A DNA stretch of 64,000 nucleotides, from NCBI GenBank assembly GCA_013397865.1, contig VZTI01002052.1:623787-687786 (forward strand), in the 5' to 3' direction. A model generated the notes under the pieces. The model searched no databases, had not been told where the DNA came from, and saw only the letters and a list, made by a program, of their open reading frames with translations. Numbering within the stretch: position 1 is the first letter of the stretch; each line of letters starts with the position of its first letter. Positions 40,101-48,969 of this stretch are shown here, in pieces. The stretch is from Struthidea cinerea (Eukaryota > Chordata > Aves > Passeriformes > Corcoracidae). The translations under genes were made by a program, and so were the position numbers.

Positions 40101-43100
40101 TGTGGACATATCCCCCCCATGTGTTCACTCTCTGCACATTACTCACTCAATTTTTTCAGGTTTCTCCTTTTCATATACTAGCAGATGCTTTCATTTCAGA
40201 AAGCATAATTATTATACGTATGCATAAATTAAGTACCATAAGCATTGTAAATATTTCTCTACAGCAGAATAGCTCAGGAGCAAAAATAATCATTGGATGT
40301 ATTTCACATCATTTTGGAGTGAATTTTTAACAACTGAAAAAATAGCATAAGGGCTATTCTCATAACTTAAAAAGCTCTGATTATTTAAAAAAAATTAAAA
40401 TTCAGTGAAGTGTTATCATTTTCAGAGAATAAAAGATGCTATGCATATTAGATCAGTTTATAGTAATGAAAATTGTCGTTATAAAAAGAACTAGAAAATC
40501 CTATATTTCAGACTCAAATAGTCAAGTTGCAGAATTGTTCCTCTAAATTATGACTGAGTCACAATGGCATGTCTCTTTCTCCAGCTTCCTGTTTTTACCT
40601 CTAAGTACTAAGCTATGTATCCTCTTTTATGAGGAAATATAAAACTTCCAGGAGAGCTTTTCATGTCAAGCCCTTCCTTCTAAATGCTTAGTAAAAACAG
40701 AAAGAAAAACAAAGAAAATTTACTATGAGCAGAACTCTGGGGAGTTATCAGAGCCTACCTAATAACTCAGCATACTGAAACATATTTGTTATCTTCCTTT
40801 ATAATAAGTCCTGGAGGTCTCTCCTGTCGAGTCAATTAGCAGAGCAAGATAATTATGGAAAGCCTCTGTATCACCTGACTGCTCTCCATCTTATCACTTG
40901 TTTAAATTGCTTATGAATATTGGAGTCACCCAATTACAATACACAATTACGTTACATTTAAATTGTTGTCATCTGTCATTATGTCACTGTCCTGGGTTTC
41001 AGTGTATTCTATTACCATCCTCATGAGCTGTTGAAACCATGTGGGGCAGTGTTTCCTGGCCTCCTCCCCCCGGACTATCTTCTGTTAATGAGCCCATCAG
41101 CAACACCTGGCCTCATGACTCATCATCCCATTGTGAGATGCTCCACCCAGAAGGAGGAACCAAGCATTGCATCCTGGATATAATGAGATTCCAAACACCA
41201 CAGACAACCTTTCCACTGGATTTCCCAGAGGACAGGAGCTACATAGCCAGCACTGGACCTTCTGAGGAAGAGCAGACCCTTCGACTGGACCATCACTTCG
41301 ACAGAAACACATCCACCACTTCAGGAGGACTGCAGCCACCATCTTCTTGGACTGCTACTGGCACCCTGACTAACAGGATGTCAGGTTGTATCCTGACTGT
41401 CAGTTTAACCCACCATTTTCTGCCTTTACTTTTTTTTATTTCCCTATTAAATTGTTATTCTGACTTGGTGCCTCCCACTGGTTTGTTTTCAAACTAGAAC
41501 AGTCACCAAATGGATGGATAAGATCATCAGAAGCAAATGGAAGCACAGAGTATTTTTCCCCTGAGCAAAAGACATAACACAGGATGCAGAGAGCAGTATA
41601 TAGTGCAATCAATTATGTCAGTGAGAATGCACAGGTTTTCCAAAGAGCAACAGGCAAAAACTAAATTTTCTAACAAAAATTTGTTCAGTCTGAAATTCTA
41701 CTACAACTCTACAAACTCTCTATTATATTGTCTGTAATAACCTACCACATATAGGCTCTATCAGCCCTATGTAATATGCATATCTAGAGGTCTAGTAGAG
41801 TCTTGTACGGGTTGTTAAATTTCCATAGATACAGGAACATAAAAACGTACAGCGCACTCCTGTCTACCGGCCCTGCCACACAACAGAGTTGTGTGGTCCC
41901 CATTGCCCTCAGCTACTTTTGATTTCCCAGCATTTCAGAATTCAAACTGTAAAATCCATAGCATATATTGCTTGTCAGTAATAGACAGAAGTTTAAGAGT
42001 AAATTTCAGACTGAAGTCAAAATAAAAAACTTTCTCTACCTCACCATTACTCCATAAAATCTGCACACAGAGGCTGTCCATGTACTTTGCCTTCTTTTTC
42101 ATCAGGCATGAACAATTTTATTCTATCTACAGGTGGGCAAAGTAGCTGCTAATAAAGTCATCATATGTTGTCATTATATTTGCCCTAATACTTTCAAAAA
42201 ATACATAGATAACGTTGTTCTTTTTTAAAAAGTATGCAAAACAGGATCAAGGAGGAAACAGCAAAATTGACTATTAAATATGCATAATGTCAATACTTGC
42301 AAATACTGGCATATCTTTAAGAAACAAATTTTTTTAAAAATTTAAAATCTGTATTTTGACTGGAATACTTAAGATAACAAGACATATTCACACAAGCTAA
42401 ATGATACTCATGTTACCAAAACAAGCAACCACCCTCCACAGATAAGAAAGGTGCTACATAGAATCTCCCACCATATCTAAGTACCTTTCAGTTAATTTGG
42501 GCCCAGCTCTTGTTGCACTGGATGCTGAAGCTGATGAGTCAGAGCATGGAATTCTAAACTCCTTTTCAGTCTGGTCTTCTTTTTCTCTTTCACGGGCCTC
42601 TGAATAGGGAGAGCATAGAAATAACAAATCATCAAAAATATTAAAATTTTATTATTTAATAAAAAAATATTAAAATTAAAATTTAAAAAAACTGAGGACA
42701 GTAAGCCAGTATTTTTTAATTTTCAGACCTAGATGAAATACTTGAAAAGGTAACAGCAAATAAAGGATTTAACCTGAAAATATTTTTTCACATATATTAA
42801 ATTTCCATTGCTACTGCAATGGTCACTCAATAAAATGTCACAAGGGAAATGTAAACACTTTCCAGTTGTTCATTTGTACACACTATCAAATGTAAGTTGA
42901 CCATATAAAGAAGCTGGTTTTTCAACTATTTTCAATACTATGGTAAAACAGCATGATCAATTCAGAGAAATTTTTATGTTTTCATAACACAAAGAACTAA
43001 ATTAGTGCAATTAAAATATACAGATGTGTACATAAAAGAATTTTAAATATAATTTATTGAAAAGAAACACCAAGTGTTGTTTGCATGAGTAGTTCATTTC

Positions 43101-45115
43101 TAACTTCACTTAGTGAAAAAGAATCCCTGAGTAACACTGCAATAAAATCAAAGTAAAGAAAAACTTCCAACTTATATTAAGTAATCAGAGGGGGTGGGGG
43201 GGTTTACAGGTATGGCTAATATATTGTTAAAAGCCTCAAAAAACTTCAATTAAGGTGAGAAAAGTTACTTTCTTTCTACACAAGAAACACTGTGTTGTCT
43301 TTTTGCTCACTAAACAAAAAAAAAAGAAAAGTATGTTTTCATCAAAGCTAGGAAACATTTTCCTCTAAAGAGAAACACAAACAGCTGCAAGATACAGAAC
43401 CAGGAAACACATTTTGATCTCAGTTCCACAAATCAGGTAATGGGGGAGACATATAGAAAAGTTATCACAGTCATTCCAAAAAGCTAAAACTCAGGACTGT
43501 ATCTCAACAAATCTGAAAATAAAGTGCTCACATTAAGTCATCCCTGCAACAAATACAAATTTTTTATATACTCTCAATACTAAAATTTGTTTCTAAGTTA
43601 AACAGCTGAATTGCATACAAAGCTTTATCATTTTTGGAAAAATTATCGACTTTACAAACAACAAAATGCTGTGTGTTTCCATTACAGGTATAAGTCTAGA
43701 AACCTGGTAGGGGGTTGGGAGGTGGTCTGCTGCAGGGCAAGGGAGAGGACACACTCAAGATGCAGGTCAAGATATCTTGACTTGAAAGCATTGCATTTTT
43801 GCAATCACTTACTGAATTTCCCTACTAAACAAAAATATGATGTAAATAAACGATTCCTCATAAAGAATGACAGCTCAACCTGAACGAGTATCAAACATAA
43901 AAATAGATGGATATACATTGATGTGTTTAGACTCAGCCAACACAAAAAAAAAAAACTCAGTCGAAAATTAATTTTGGAATCCCTTGTATATTTGAATTTC
44001 ATTGTGTCTTTAAGTCCAAAAAGTCAATGAGCCTCCAAAGAGGTCTGATCCAGTTCTGTATAGAATCACAGCAATAAAAAACATGGCATCACAGTAAAAC
44101 AAAACGCACACATTGTCCACAAACTGGCCAAGGGGAAGGAGAAAGCATGGATAACTGGGTTGGTAAAGGGATTTGTAGAACATGCATGAGTGTTCTCAAA
44201 GACCTTGTTTGGACTGGTGTTCGTTTTATTACAGGCAGTAAATAATACAATTGCCTCCATCCGCCACTCTCAAAACAGCACGCTCAAAAAGTGCCCACTC
44301 CCAGCACAGCAGAAGGCAGAGACACATTTGTGGACTGCTGTACAACCTGCTCCTTGGTCTAAGACACACATTTCTTCTTCACTACTTTGCTGGCTCTAGA
44401 TTAAAGCTGCCTGTACCAATTTCTCTTCAAAAATAAATACACAGCAAAGTACAAGAAGGAAGGAAAGAGTTTGTGTGTTTTTCCTGTATCTGCAAGCTGT
44501 GCCTCACAACAGGAGCTCTGCACATGCACACTGCTCTAACACCCTCAGACAACATCAGCAAATTAATAACTTAACTGTTCATCAAGGCCCAAGCTGCTTA
44601 GGGCTGTCTTCCCTGAACAAAACTGAGTTTCTGTTTTGCTCTCTACACAGCCAGTCCAAGACACTTCAAACATCCCCCTGAGGGAGCAAATCAAAACACG
44701 TTTTAAAATGCAATAGCCGACTACGCTCGCACTTCTTACCCAAGACTTTCCTGCTCCTCTCCACTGCAGTTCTTCTCGTTTGCTCAAACATAGCTTCGAG
44801 GTCGAAAGTTCGAGCCTTCTTCCCTGGAAACGAAGCAAACGGAGACTAGAACACAGGCCCACCTGGGGCTGACAGGCCCCACGGCTTCGGCCCCCGCTCC
44901 GCCAGCCACCTCCCGGCCCTCCCGGCCGCATCGCCACGCACCGAAGCCGGAGAAGCCCATGGTGGCCGCCAGCTCCGGGTCGGGTGTCCCCAGCATCTCT
45001 GCGTCTGCAACGAGAGGGGAGAGCAAACCACAGGGTGAGCGGGGGCCGCGGCTGAGCTGGGCCCGCCTCAGCCCCGGTGTCCCCGCCGCTCACCGCCCTC
45101 GGCCGCCGGCTCCAT
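1088..45115 (-). CDS. WDR70: WDR70, WD repeat-containing protein 70 (5' part, coding exons 1-9)
   Basis: This is the gene-level entry for nine coding exons on the minus strand: 45115-45094, 45004-44942, 44823-44740, 42599-42485, 38337-38136, 12702-12643, 7897-7764, 2671-2518 and 1164-1088. They join to 911 nt (303 codons plus 2 nt) with unbroken phase and GT-AG introns. The product starts MEPAAEGDAEML, carries the family motif [20 protein letters not shown], then a Ser-rich and an Asp/Glu-rich linker (about residues 57-161) with [27 protein letters not shown] follows and leads into WD40 blades ending in [15 protein letters not shown] and LTCSNDG. Human WDR70 is about 650 residues, so roughly half is present and the remainder lies left of position 1. 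In the family literature WDR70 is a nuclear WD40 factor linked to CUL4-DDB1 and H2B ubiquitination at DNA breaks. That role is family knowledge and is not visible here. Confidence 0.95.
1165..2517 (-). other. WDR70 intron 8
   Basis: This is AT-rich intronic sequence with no coding or repeat feature that I can name. It has an 18-bp perfect palindrome at 1187-1204, just inside the exon 9 acceptor side. Confidence 0.7.
2518..2671 (-). CDS. WDR70: WDR70 coding exon 8 (WD40 blade)
   Basis: The exon encodes [20 protein letters not shown], then [20 protein letters not shown] and [11 protein letters not shown]. This is the second propeller blade of WDR70. The acceptor is TTATAG and the donor GTAAAG. 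It is phase 0 at its 3' end, at about residue 278. Confidence 0.95.
2672..7763 (-). other. WDR70 intron 7
   Basis: This is AT-rich intron. It contains a short GT-rich tract at about 2872-2894. The open frames here are short and unlike known proteins. I recognise no CR1 or LTR. Confidence 0.7.
7764..7897 (-). CDS. WDR70: WDR70 coding exon 7 (WD40 blade)
   Basis: The exon encodes [20 protein letters not shown] then [17 protein letters not shown] and RSLQPCE. This is a WD40 blade whose WD dipeptide appears in KFWDF. The acceptor is TGTACAG and the donor GTAGGC, a slightly weak donor. It corresponds to residues of about 183-227. Confidence 0.95.
8917..8985. repeat. Compound (AGT)n/(AAT)n microsatellite
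   Basis: AGT units with single-base interruptions shift into ATG/AAT units. The tract is about 69 bp, in WDR70 intron 6. Confidence 0.93.
9776..10737 (+). mobile_element. CR1 LINE fragment, rearranged, sense on plus strand
   Basis: The 5' part translates in pieces to CR1 ORF2-like text ([31 protein letters not shown], FKYINS). The middle includes a [11 protein letters not shown] reverse-transcriptase fragment. The 3' part has the CR1 terminus 'ggttgagcactggaacaggc' and 'gtggacttgatgatctttgcc'. Frameshifts and a missing RT core show that it is dead. It lies antisense inside WDR70 intron 6. Confidence 0.85.
12643..12702 (-). CDS. WDR70: WDR70 coding exon 6
   Basis: This 60-nt exon is phase 0 at both ends. 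It encodes [20 protein letters not shown], almost identical to mammalian WDR70 where the propeller begins. The acceptor is CTTCCAG and the donor GTAAGT. It follows the 25.4-kb intron 5. Confidence 0.95.
13415..13630 (+). mobile_element. CR1 LINE 3' fragment
   Basis: The sequence matches the end of CR1 ORF2 and its 3' UTR: 'ggaagaaattctttac', 'gactggaacaggttgcccag', then 'gagatggtctttaag'. The plus-strand frame reads [20 protein letters not shown] followed by [17 protein letters not shown], the C-terminus of CR1 ORF2. It is truncated at the 5' end and lies in WDR70 intron 5. Confidence 0.9.
16477..16883 (+). mobile_element. CR1 LINE 3' fragment
   Basis: The frame reads [20 protein letters not shown] before breaking, then 'ttaggaagaaattctttact' and the 3' end 'gagatggtctttaaagtccc' with terminal 'attctgtgg'. 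These are CR1 ORF2 C-terminal and 3' UTR signatures. Frameshifts and a shortened middle show decay. Confidence 0.9.
17847..18012 (-). mobile_element. CR1 LINE 3' fragment (antisense to plus)
   Basis: The fragment begins 'cacagaatcatggaat' and continues 'gttggaagggacctctaaag', the reverse complement of the CR1 3' end. It runs to 'ccctgggcagtcc'. It lies in WDR70 intron 5 in the same orientation as the gene. Confidence 0.92.
24092..24740 (-). mobile_element. CR1 LINE fragment (about 650 bp)
   Basis: In antisense order the fragment shows CR1 3' end text ('agggacctgtaaaggctatc'), then 'ggtactggaaggctgcaata', 'gtggcccttccctggac' and 'gatgcagcccaggacacatt'. These match successive blocks of CR1 ORF2 and 3' UTR in reverse. 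It is diverged and its open frames are accidental. Confidence 0.9.
27940..28003. repeat. 32-bp tandem duplication
   Basis: Two head-to-tail copies (27940-27971 and 27972-28003) share TTGTCCAATGCAGAAACTTT then ACTACTTAC. They differ at one base near the start. Confidence 0.92.
29700..29863 (+). mobile_element. Possible LTR 3' end (R-U5-like)
   Basis: 'cccattgctgtttccagtaa' then 'ttctctcagcctgtgatctc', a purine-rich GAGGGAGGGAGGGG run and 'gcaccattcccaaacc' resemble the downstream half of avian LTRs in block order. No 5' boundary, terminal CA or target duplication was found. It is a weak call from memory of the family. Confidence 0.35.
30939..30976. repeat. Perfect 17-bp inverted repeat with 4-nt loop
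   Basis: The left arm ATTTATTCCTTTATTCT (30939-30955) and right arm AGAATAAAGGAATAAAT (30960-30976) are exact reverse complements around AAGT. Confidence 0.93.
35111..35162. repeat. 26-bp perfect tandem duplication
   Basis: Two identical adjacent copies begin TCCTCATTATCAAAACAGAT and end TAATCA (35111-35136 and 35137-35162). Confidence 0.92.
37394..37525 (-). mobile_element. CR1 LINE 3' fragment
   Basis: The fragment opens 'cacagaatcattgaatcatc' and 'ggttggaagagacctttaag', then 'gtccaacccagcac' and 'taaaccac', which are reverse-complement CR1 3' UTR. It is a short copy in WDR70 intron 5. Confidence 0.9.
38136..38337 (-). CDS. WDR70: WDR70 coding exon 5 (acidic linker)
   Basis: The exon encodes a Ser-rich segment, a run of five Asp codons (GAT repeats), the motif [13 protein letters not shown], then a second Asp/Glu-rich run ending TEEEDN. 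The acceptor is TTGCAG and the donor GTAAGT. IGPPLPP inside an acidic linker is typical of WDR70. As I recall the mammalian protein, it has a second Gly-Pro-Leu-Pro-type motif and a longer Glu run before NPV.KIPDSHE. That segment is not present here. Confidence 0.92.
38637..38653 (-). promoter_or_regulatory. Candidate CTCF binding site
   Basis: The minus strand reads GCCAGCAGAGGGAGCGC. Its core CCAGCAGAGGGAGC matches 12 of 14 positions of the canonical CCAGCAGGGGGCGC. It sits in an isolated GC-rich patch of about 60 bp in an otherwise AT-rich intron. This is a motif match only. Confidence 0.55.
39762..39806. repeat. Possible remnant of an old sauropsid interspersed repeat
   Basis: 'acataagaacac' followed by 'gccagaccaaaagcccatct' resembles a repeat core that I recall as widespread in sauropsids (ACATAAGAAC, then CAGACCAAAGGTCCATCTAG). 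Only about 45 bp match, so the family cannot be named. Confidence 0.35.
40988..41501 (+). mobile_element. Solo LTR of an avian endogenous retrovirus, 5-bp TSD
   Basis: The 514-bp element starts TGTCCTGGG and ends AGAACA, so it has TG...CA termini. It is flanked by identical GTCAC at 40983-40987 and 41502-41506. An ATTAAA poly(A) signal lies at 41446-41451, about 50 bp from the end, as in an R-U5 region. A 5-bp duplication fits class III (ERVL-like) elements. No internal viral genes flank it. The open frame across it is not a viral protein. Confidence 0.82.
42485..42599 (-). CDS. WDR70: WDR70 coding exon 4
   Basis: The exon encodes [15 protein letters not shown], then a Ser/Ala-rich stretch and AGPKLTE. 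The start matches the family's charged helix after RSRK.L; the rest is low-complexity and poorly conserved. The acceptor reads ATTCAG and the donor GTACTT. Phase is continuous on both sides (1 in, 2 out). Confidence 0.88.
42600..44739 (-). other. WDR70 intron 3
   Basis: This is AT-rich intron. A nearly pure A/T tract at about 42625-42692 lies just upstream of the exon 4 acceptor on the transcribed strand. A G-rich run sits at about 43190-43202. I recognise no repeat family. Confidence 0.65.
44740..44823 (-). CDS. WDR70: WDR70 coding exon 3
   Basis: The exon encodes [19 protein letters not shown] followed by VERSRKVL, the most conserved N-terminal stretch of the family. The acceptor is TTCCAG and the donor GTAAGA. 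It leaves one base in phase for exon 4. Confidence 0.94.
44942..45004 (-). CDS. WDR70: WDR70 coding exon 2
   Basis: The exon encodes [22 protein letters not shown], shared across its junctions, and lies between a TTGCAG acceptor and a GTGCGT donor. The segment from DPELA to GF.GFG matches the start of mammalian WDR70 closely. The next intron is only 118 nt. Confidence 0.93.
45094..45115 (-). CDS. WDR70: WDR70 coding exon 1 (start codon)
   Basis: The exon encodes MEPAAEG plus the first base of an Asp codon and ends at a GTGAG donor. The ATG at 45115 has A at -3 and G at +4, a strong initiation context. No other ATG lies shortly upstream in frame. The following intron is only 89 nt and GC-rich. 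The 22-nt exon is too short for ORF calling and was placed by joining it to exon 2 (G|AC = Asp). Confidence 0.88.
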
Positions 45116-45200
45116 GCTGCGCCTGCCCCGGATCCACAACAGGCGCCGGCAGGAAGCGGCTGGGCGGGGAGAGTCGGGCTTCCTTCCCAGCGAAGGAGTC
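45116..45200 (-). promoter_or_regulatory. WDR70 CpG-rich promoter region
   Basis: GC-rich, CpG-containing sequence lies directly upstream of the WDR70 ATG. It includes a GC box (GGGCGGGG on the plus strand, 45162-45169) and an ETS-like AGGAAGC. The CpG-rich zone continues downstream through exons 1-3 to about 44870. No TATA box is visible. The transcription start cannot be fixed from sequence. Confidence 0.6.
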
Positions 45201-45289
45201 CAACAGCATTGTGGAGTCGGAATTTGTGCTCCTCGCAGCACCACATAAAACTAAAACACGTTTCTGCGGTGTTGTGCAGACGCTCCTTG

Positions 45290-46130
45290 AGCTCTGCCAG
45301 GCTTAGTGCCGTGACAAATTCCCTGGGAAGCCTCTTCTAGGGACCGACCACCCTCTCAGGGTGAACCTTTACCTGATGTCCAACCTGAATTTCCCTTTGC
45401 AGAGCTTCATTCCGTCTCCCCCTGTCCTGCCGCTGGTCACCAGGGAGAGGAGATCAGCACGTCCCTACTGCTGCCCCTCATGAGGAATGTTTCCACAGCC
45501 TGAAGCTTCCCCTCGATGCCTTCCCCATGCTGGACAAGCCAAGTAACTTCAGCACCTTAAATCTTGCCTCGACACACTTCATCATCTTGGTCCCCGTACT
45601 CCTGACACACTCGAACAGTGTGGCTTCTTAAATCGAGGTGCCCAAAACTGCACATAGGACTCGAGACGGGGTGTGCAACCCCACAGTACAGTGTAGAATG
45701 GGATAGTCACCAGTCCTTTGACTGGCCAGCAGTGCTGTGCCTGATGCACTCCATGACATAAGTCGCCCTTTTGGCTGTCACTTTTGGCATGCTCTTGACT
45801 CATATTCAACTTGTCATCAACCCAAAAACTCAGACTGCTTTTCATGGAGCTGCAATCCATCCTCTCATCCCCCAATTTCTCTGTGCAACCATGATTTCCC
45901 TGTCCTGTGTGGAGAATCTGGCACTTGTTAGATTTTGTATAATTGGTGCTTGATCTGCTCTCTGTCCAAATCTCTTGTAAGGCTCCTCTGTCATCAAAGG
46001 AGTCAACAGCTCCTCCTGGTTTAGTATCATCAAACTTAATTCCTGCAACCAGGTCATTTATAAGAACATTAAAGAGCACTGTCCATAAAATTGAGCCCTG
46101 GGGAACCCCACTGGTGACTAGGCACTATCT
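45290..46130 (-). mobile_element. CR1 LINE fragment with RT-derived sequence
   Basis: On the minus strand the sequence runs from a reverse-transcriptase VTSGVPQGS-type block through LFNVLINDLVAGIKFDDTK, GGAVDSFDDRGALQ, CQILHTGQGN and FWVDDKLNMSQ to the CR1 3' region. It has several frame breaks and no 5' ORF. It sits about 170 bp upstream of the WDR70 start codon and is a degenerate copy. Confidence 0.88.
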
Positions 46131-46170
46131 TATTAATCTTGAGAAGATAGAGAATTTCCTCATTTGCTGT

Positions 46171-46762
46171 TGTGTTGGTTTCAGCTAGGGTTCAGTTAAT
46201 CTTCACAGTGGGTAGTACAAGGCTATGTTTGGGATTTGTGCTGAACACAGTGATGATTATATAGAGATGTTTCTGTTGTTGCTGGGCAGTGCTTGTACAG
46301 AGCCAAGGCCTTTTCTGCTTCTCAAACTGCCACATTGGCAGGGAAATTGCGGGTGCATGGGAGGTTGGGAGGAGACACAGACAGAACAGGTGACTCAAAC
46401 TGGCCAAAGAGATATTCCAGACCATATGACATCATGCTCAGTGTATAAATTGGGGGGAAGAAGAAGAGGGGGGGAACATTTGGAGTGATGGTGTTTGTCT
46501 TTCAAGTAACCATTATGCATGATGGGATCCTGCTCTGCCGGAGATCACTGAACACCTGCCTGCCCATGGGAAGCAGTGACTTAATTACTTGTTTTGTTTT
46601 GCTTTTGTGTGTGGCTTTTGCCGTCCCTGTTATACTCCCTTTATCTCAACTCACAAGTATTCCAGCTTTTACCCTTCCGATTCTCTCCCCGATCCTGGGG
46701 AGTGGGGTGGTGAATGAGTGGCTGCTTGGGGCTTGGTTGTTGGCTGGGGTTAAACCACAACA
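46171..46762 (+). mobile_element. Solo LTR of an avian endogenous retrovirus
   Basis: The element starts TGTGTTGGTTTCAGCTAGGG and ends GGGGTTAAACCACAACA, termini I recall as typical of a common avian LTR family. Inside are 'gccaaagagatattccagac', a TATAAAT box at 46444-46450 and a pyrimidine-rich U5. The flanking 5-mers (GCTGT and GTGAT) do not match, so the target duplication has decayed or the boundary is slightly off. There are no internal retroviral genes. It lies in the WDR70-NUP155 spacer, reading toward NUP155. Confidence 0.8.
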
Positions 46763-47870
46763 GTGATGTAAACCCTGCAGGGTTTGAGGTTTAGCTCTAT
46801 GAATCTTCATTTGGAAAGCAGAGGGTGAGGGTGGATTTCCTTTCTTGTGGCATGTGCCTGTACCATTAATGAAGCTTTCCAGAATGGATGCTGGATCAGT
46901 CAAGGAGCAAAGAGTCAGTGCAGTCTAGGCAGCAAACATACTTTATAAACCAGACCCCTCTGGAAATCCAATTTTCTCCCAGTCCCAAAATTTCCTGCGA
47001 CATTTTGGGAATGCCTATGCTGTTCAGGGAGCAGACACACCACTTAACAGTTGAGACCCAGCCTCATTAAGTTAAAAATCTGATACAGTCACACTGATGT
47101 TTCACCCCAAATTCTGGAAAATCAGCAGCCACATCAGGCCAGTGCCATGCAAAGGCAATTTACTCTGCTTTTACACCTTAGCTCTGAACAGAGGCACTGT
47201 GCATGCCTTGGGAGTCCCCACGTTGTCTGACATGGGCTCATTATCTGGTGTGCAGTTTGCACACTGAGGTGAGGCATTCTATTCCTGTATTTCTATTTCT
47301 ATTTCTTTATTCTTGTTTGTGCAGATTAGGGAGCTGGGTGTTAATTTACAAAAGGCTGGCCTCCAGATAATCAAAGCTTTACACTATTTATACATTCTAA
47401 CAAGCAAAGGCATCAGCATTCATCTGTTACAAATTACATAACTTTTTTATAAACCTCTATTTGCTGGTTGTATATCTTGCTTCTCATGGTTATTAGTCTG
47501 CAGGTGCAGTTCCTCCAGTTGAATCTGGCATCTCTTTCGAGTAGGTGATTAATGGGTCATGATCACCCCCTCCTGGAATTACCTTTCCCCCAGTTACTGC
47601 TCAGCCCTACTGACTTCACTTCTGGTGGTTTGCGTTCAGCCAGCTCATTCACCTTGGGATTGTCTTCTCTTCTCCTTAAAACAAAAGATTAGGCAAGTGT
47701 ACAATGTTCACAATGCAACTGCATAATCATAACTGTCCAGCCACAGTTACTGATTAACAAACAGATAAAAATCCCAAAGTTTGACTCGAACCCCTATTCA
47801 GATCTCGAGGGGTTCAGATCTAGAGGAGCCTGATGTAAGCTTGGTTTTGGCTTATATCACTATACACAAA
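46763..47870. other. Intergenic stretch without recognised feature
   Basis: This stretch lies between an LTR and a CR1 copy in the WDR70-NUP155 spacer. It contains short TATTTC repeats near 47290 and an AGATCT pair around 47800-47822. I recognise no gene or repeat family. It may be undetected repeat sequence. Confidence 0.6.
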
Positions 47871-48575
47871 ATCACAGGAATGTTTGGGTTGGGAGGGATC
47901 TCTTGAGATCATTTAGTTCAAGCCCCCTGCCCAGGCAGAGTCACCTGGAGCAGTTGACACAGGAACACATCCAGGTGGGATTTGAATATCTCCAGAGAGG
48001 GAGACTCCACAACCTCCCTGGCATTATGTTCCAGTGCTCTGCCACCCTCAATGCAAAGACGTTCTTCCTCATGTTGAGCTGGAACTTCTTGTGTTTTAGT
48101 TTATGATCACTGCTCCTCATCCTATCACTGGGCACCTCTGAAAAGAATCTGGCACCATCCTCCTGTCTACCGCCTTTGAGATATTTATATGCAGCAATAA
48201 AATCCCCTCTCAGTCTGCACTTCTCCAGACTGAACAGGCCCCGTTCTCGCAGGCTTTCCTTGTAAGAAAGGTGTTCCAGATCCCTAATTATTATAATATT
48301 ATCATTATTTCATTCTATTACTTTTTTATATAATTCATTCATTACTATTTATTGGAATAATTATAAATACTATATTCTATTAATATATATAATTATTGCA
48401 TACATTATATATCTTACATATCTAAAATATATTGTACCATGTATTTTATGTATTTTCTTGTATGAGGATAATTATTTTCATCTTTTTATTATATTATTAC
48501 TACTACTACTACTATTACTGCCTTTGCTGAACCCTCTCCAGTAGCTGCTTGTCTTTCTTGGATTTTCTTTCCAAA
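47871..48575 (-). mobile_element. CR1 LINE fragment interrupted by an AT-rich tract
   Basis: Antisense CR1 3' text runs from 'tgtttgggttgggagggatc' to 'aaggtgttccagatccc' (about 48285). It resumes at about 48518 with 'gaaccctctccagtagctgc', the next block of CR1. The roughly 230 bp between are A/T-rich low-complexity sequence, described separately. Confidence 0.85.
48286..48517. repeat. AT-rich low-complexity tract ending in (ACT)n
   Basis: Nearly pure A/T sequence of about 200 bp is followed by ACT/ATT triplets at about 48491-48517. It interrupts a CR1 copy. Confidence 0.85.
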
Positions 48576-48644
48576 TCTGCACGTCTGCACCACTCTGACC
48601 TATACTGTCATTCCACAGTATCACATCAGGCTGGCAGCAAATAA

Positions 48645-48705
48645 CCACTGAATTATTTAGGTTGGAAAAAGTCTCTGAGATCGAGGAGTCCAAGCTTTGA
48701 CTGAT
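48645..48705 (-). mobile_element. Short CR1 3' end
   Basis: 'accactgaattatttaggtt' and 'ggaaaaagtctctgagatcg' match the reverse-complement CR1 terminus. The copy is only about 60 bp and is recognised from this core alone. Confidence 0.65.
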
Positions 48706-48969
48706 CCAATATATATACAATAGATGTGTGATCCTAGGCCCTGTCTTTGAGTGGGCTGTCACCGAGGCCCAACCAGAGCAACTGTGCCTGCAGAGCAGGC
48801 AGGCGGGCAGGGATCTGCCCCGGGCCACAGAGGACAGGAGCCGCTTCCCACTGCTCCCCTTGGGGCCACCTTGTGCCTTTGAGGGGCTGCACAGCAGACC
48901 ACGCCTCTCCCTCAGGTGGCCCTGAAGACGCCTAGGTGATACACCGCAGGCCCAGCCAGCCTGTTAGAG

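Larger units (their letters stand above)
38338..42484 (-). other. WDR70 intron 4
   Basis: The intron contains a short GC-rich island with a candidate CTCF site (38637-38653), a possible old interspersed-repeat fragment (39762-39806) and a solo LTR with target-site duplication (40988-41501). The remainder is AT-rich without recognised features. Confidence 0.7.

Noticed and set aside
41039..41497. 152-codon open frame on the plus strand
   Set aside because: It lies entirely within the solo LTR at 40988-41501 and is not a gene.
44563..45246. 227-codon minus-strand open frame over the WDR70 promoter and first exons
   Set aside because: It reads through introns 1 and 2, and where it crosses exons 1-3 it does not follow the real reading frame. 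The GC-rich composition lowers stop frequency. The true exons are explained by spliced WDR70.
45582..46079. 165-codon minus-strand open frame
   Set aside because: It is the decayed reverse-transcriptase region of a CR1 element, with frame breaks, not a host gene.
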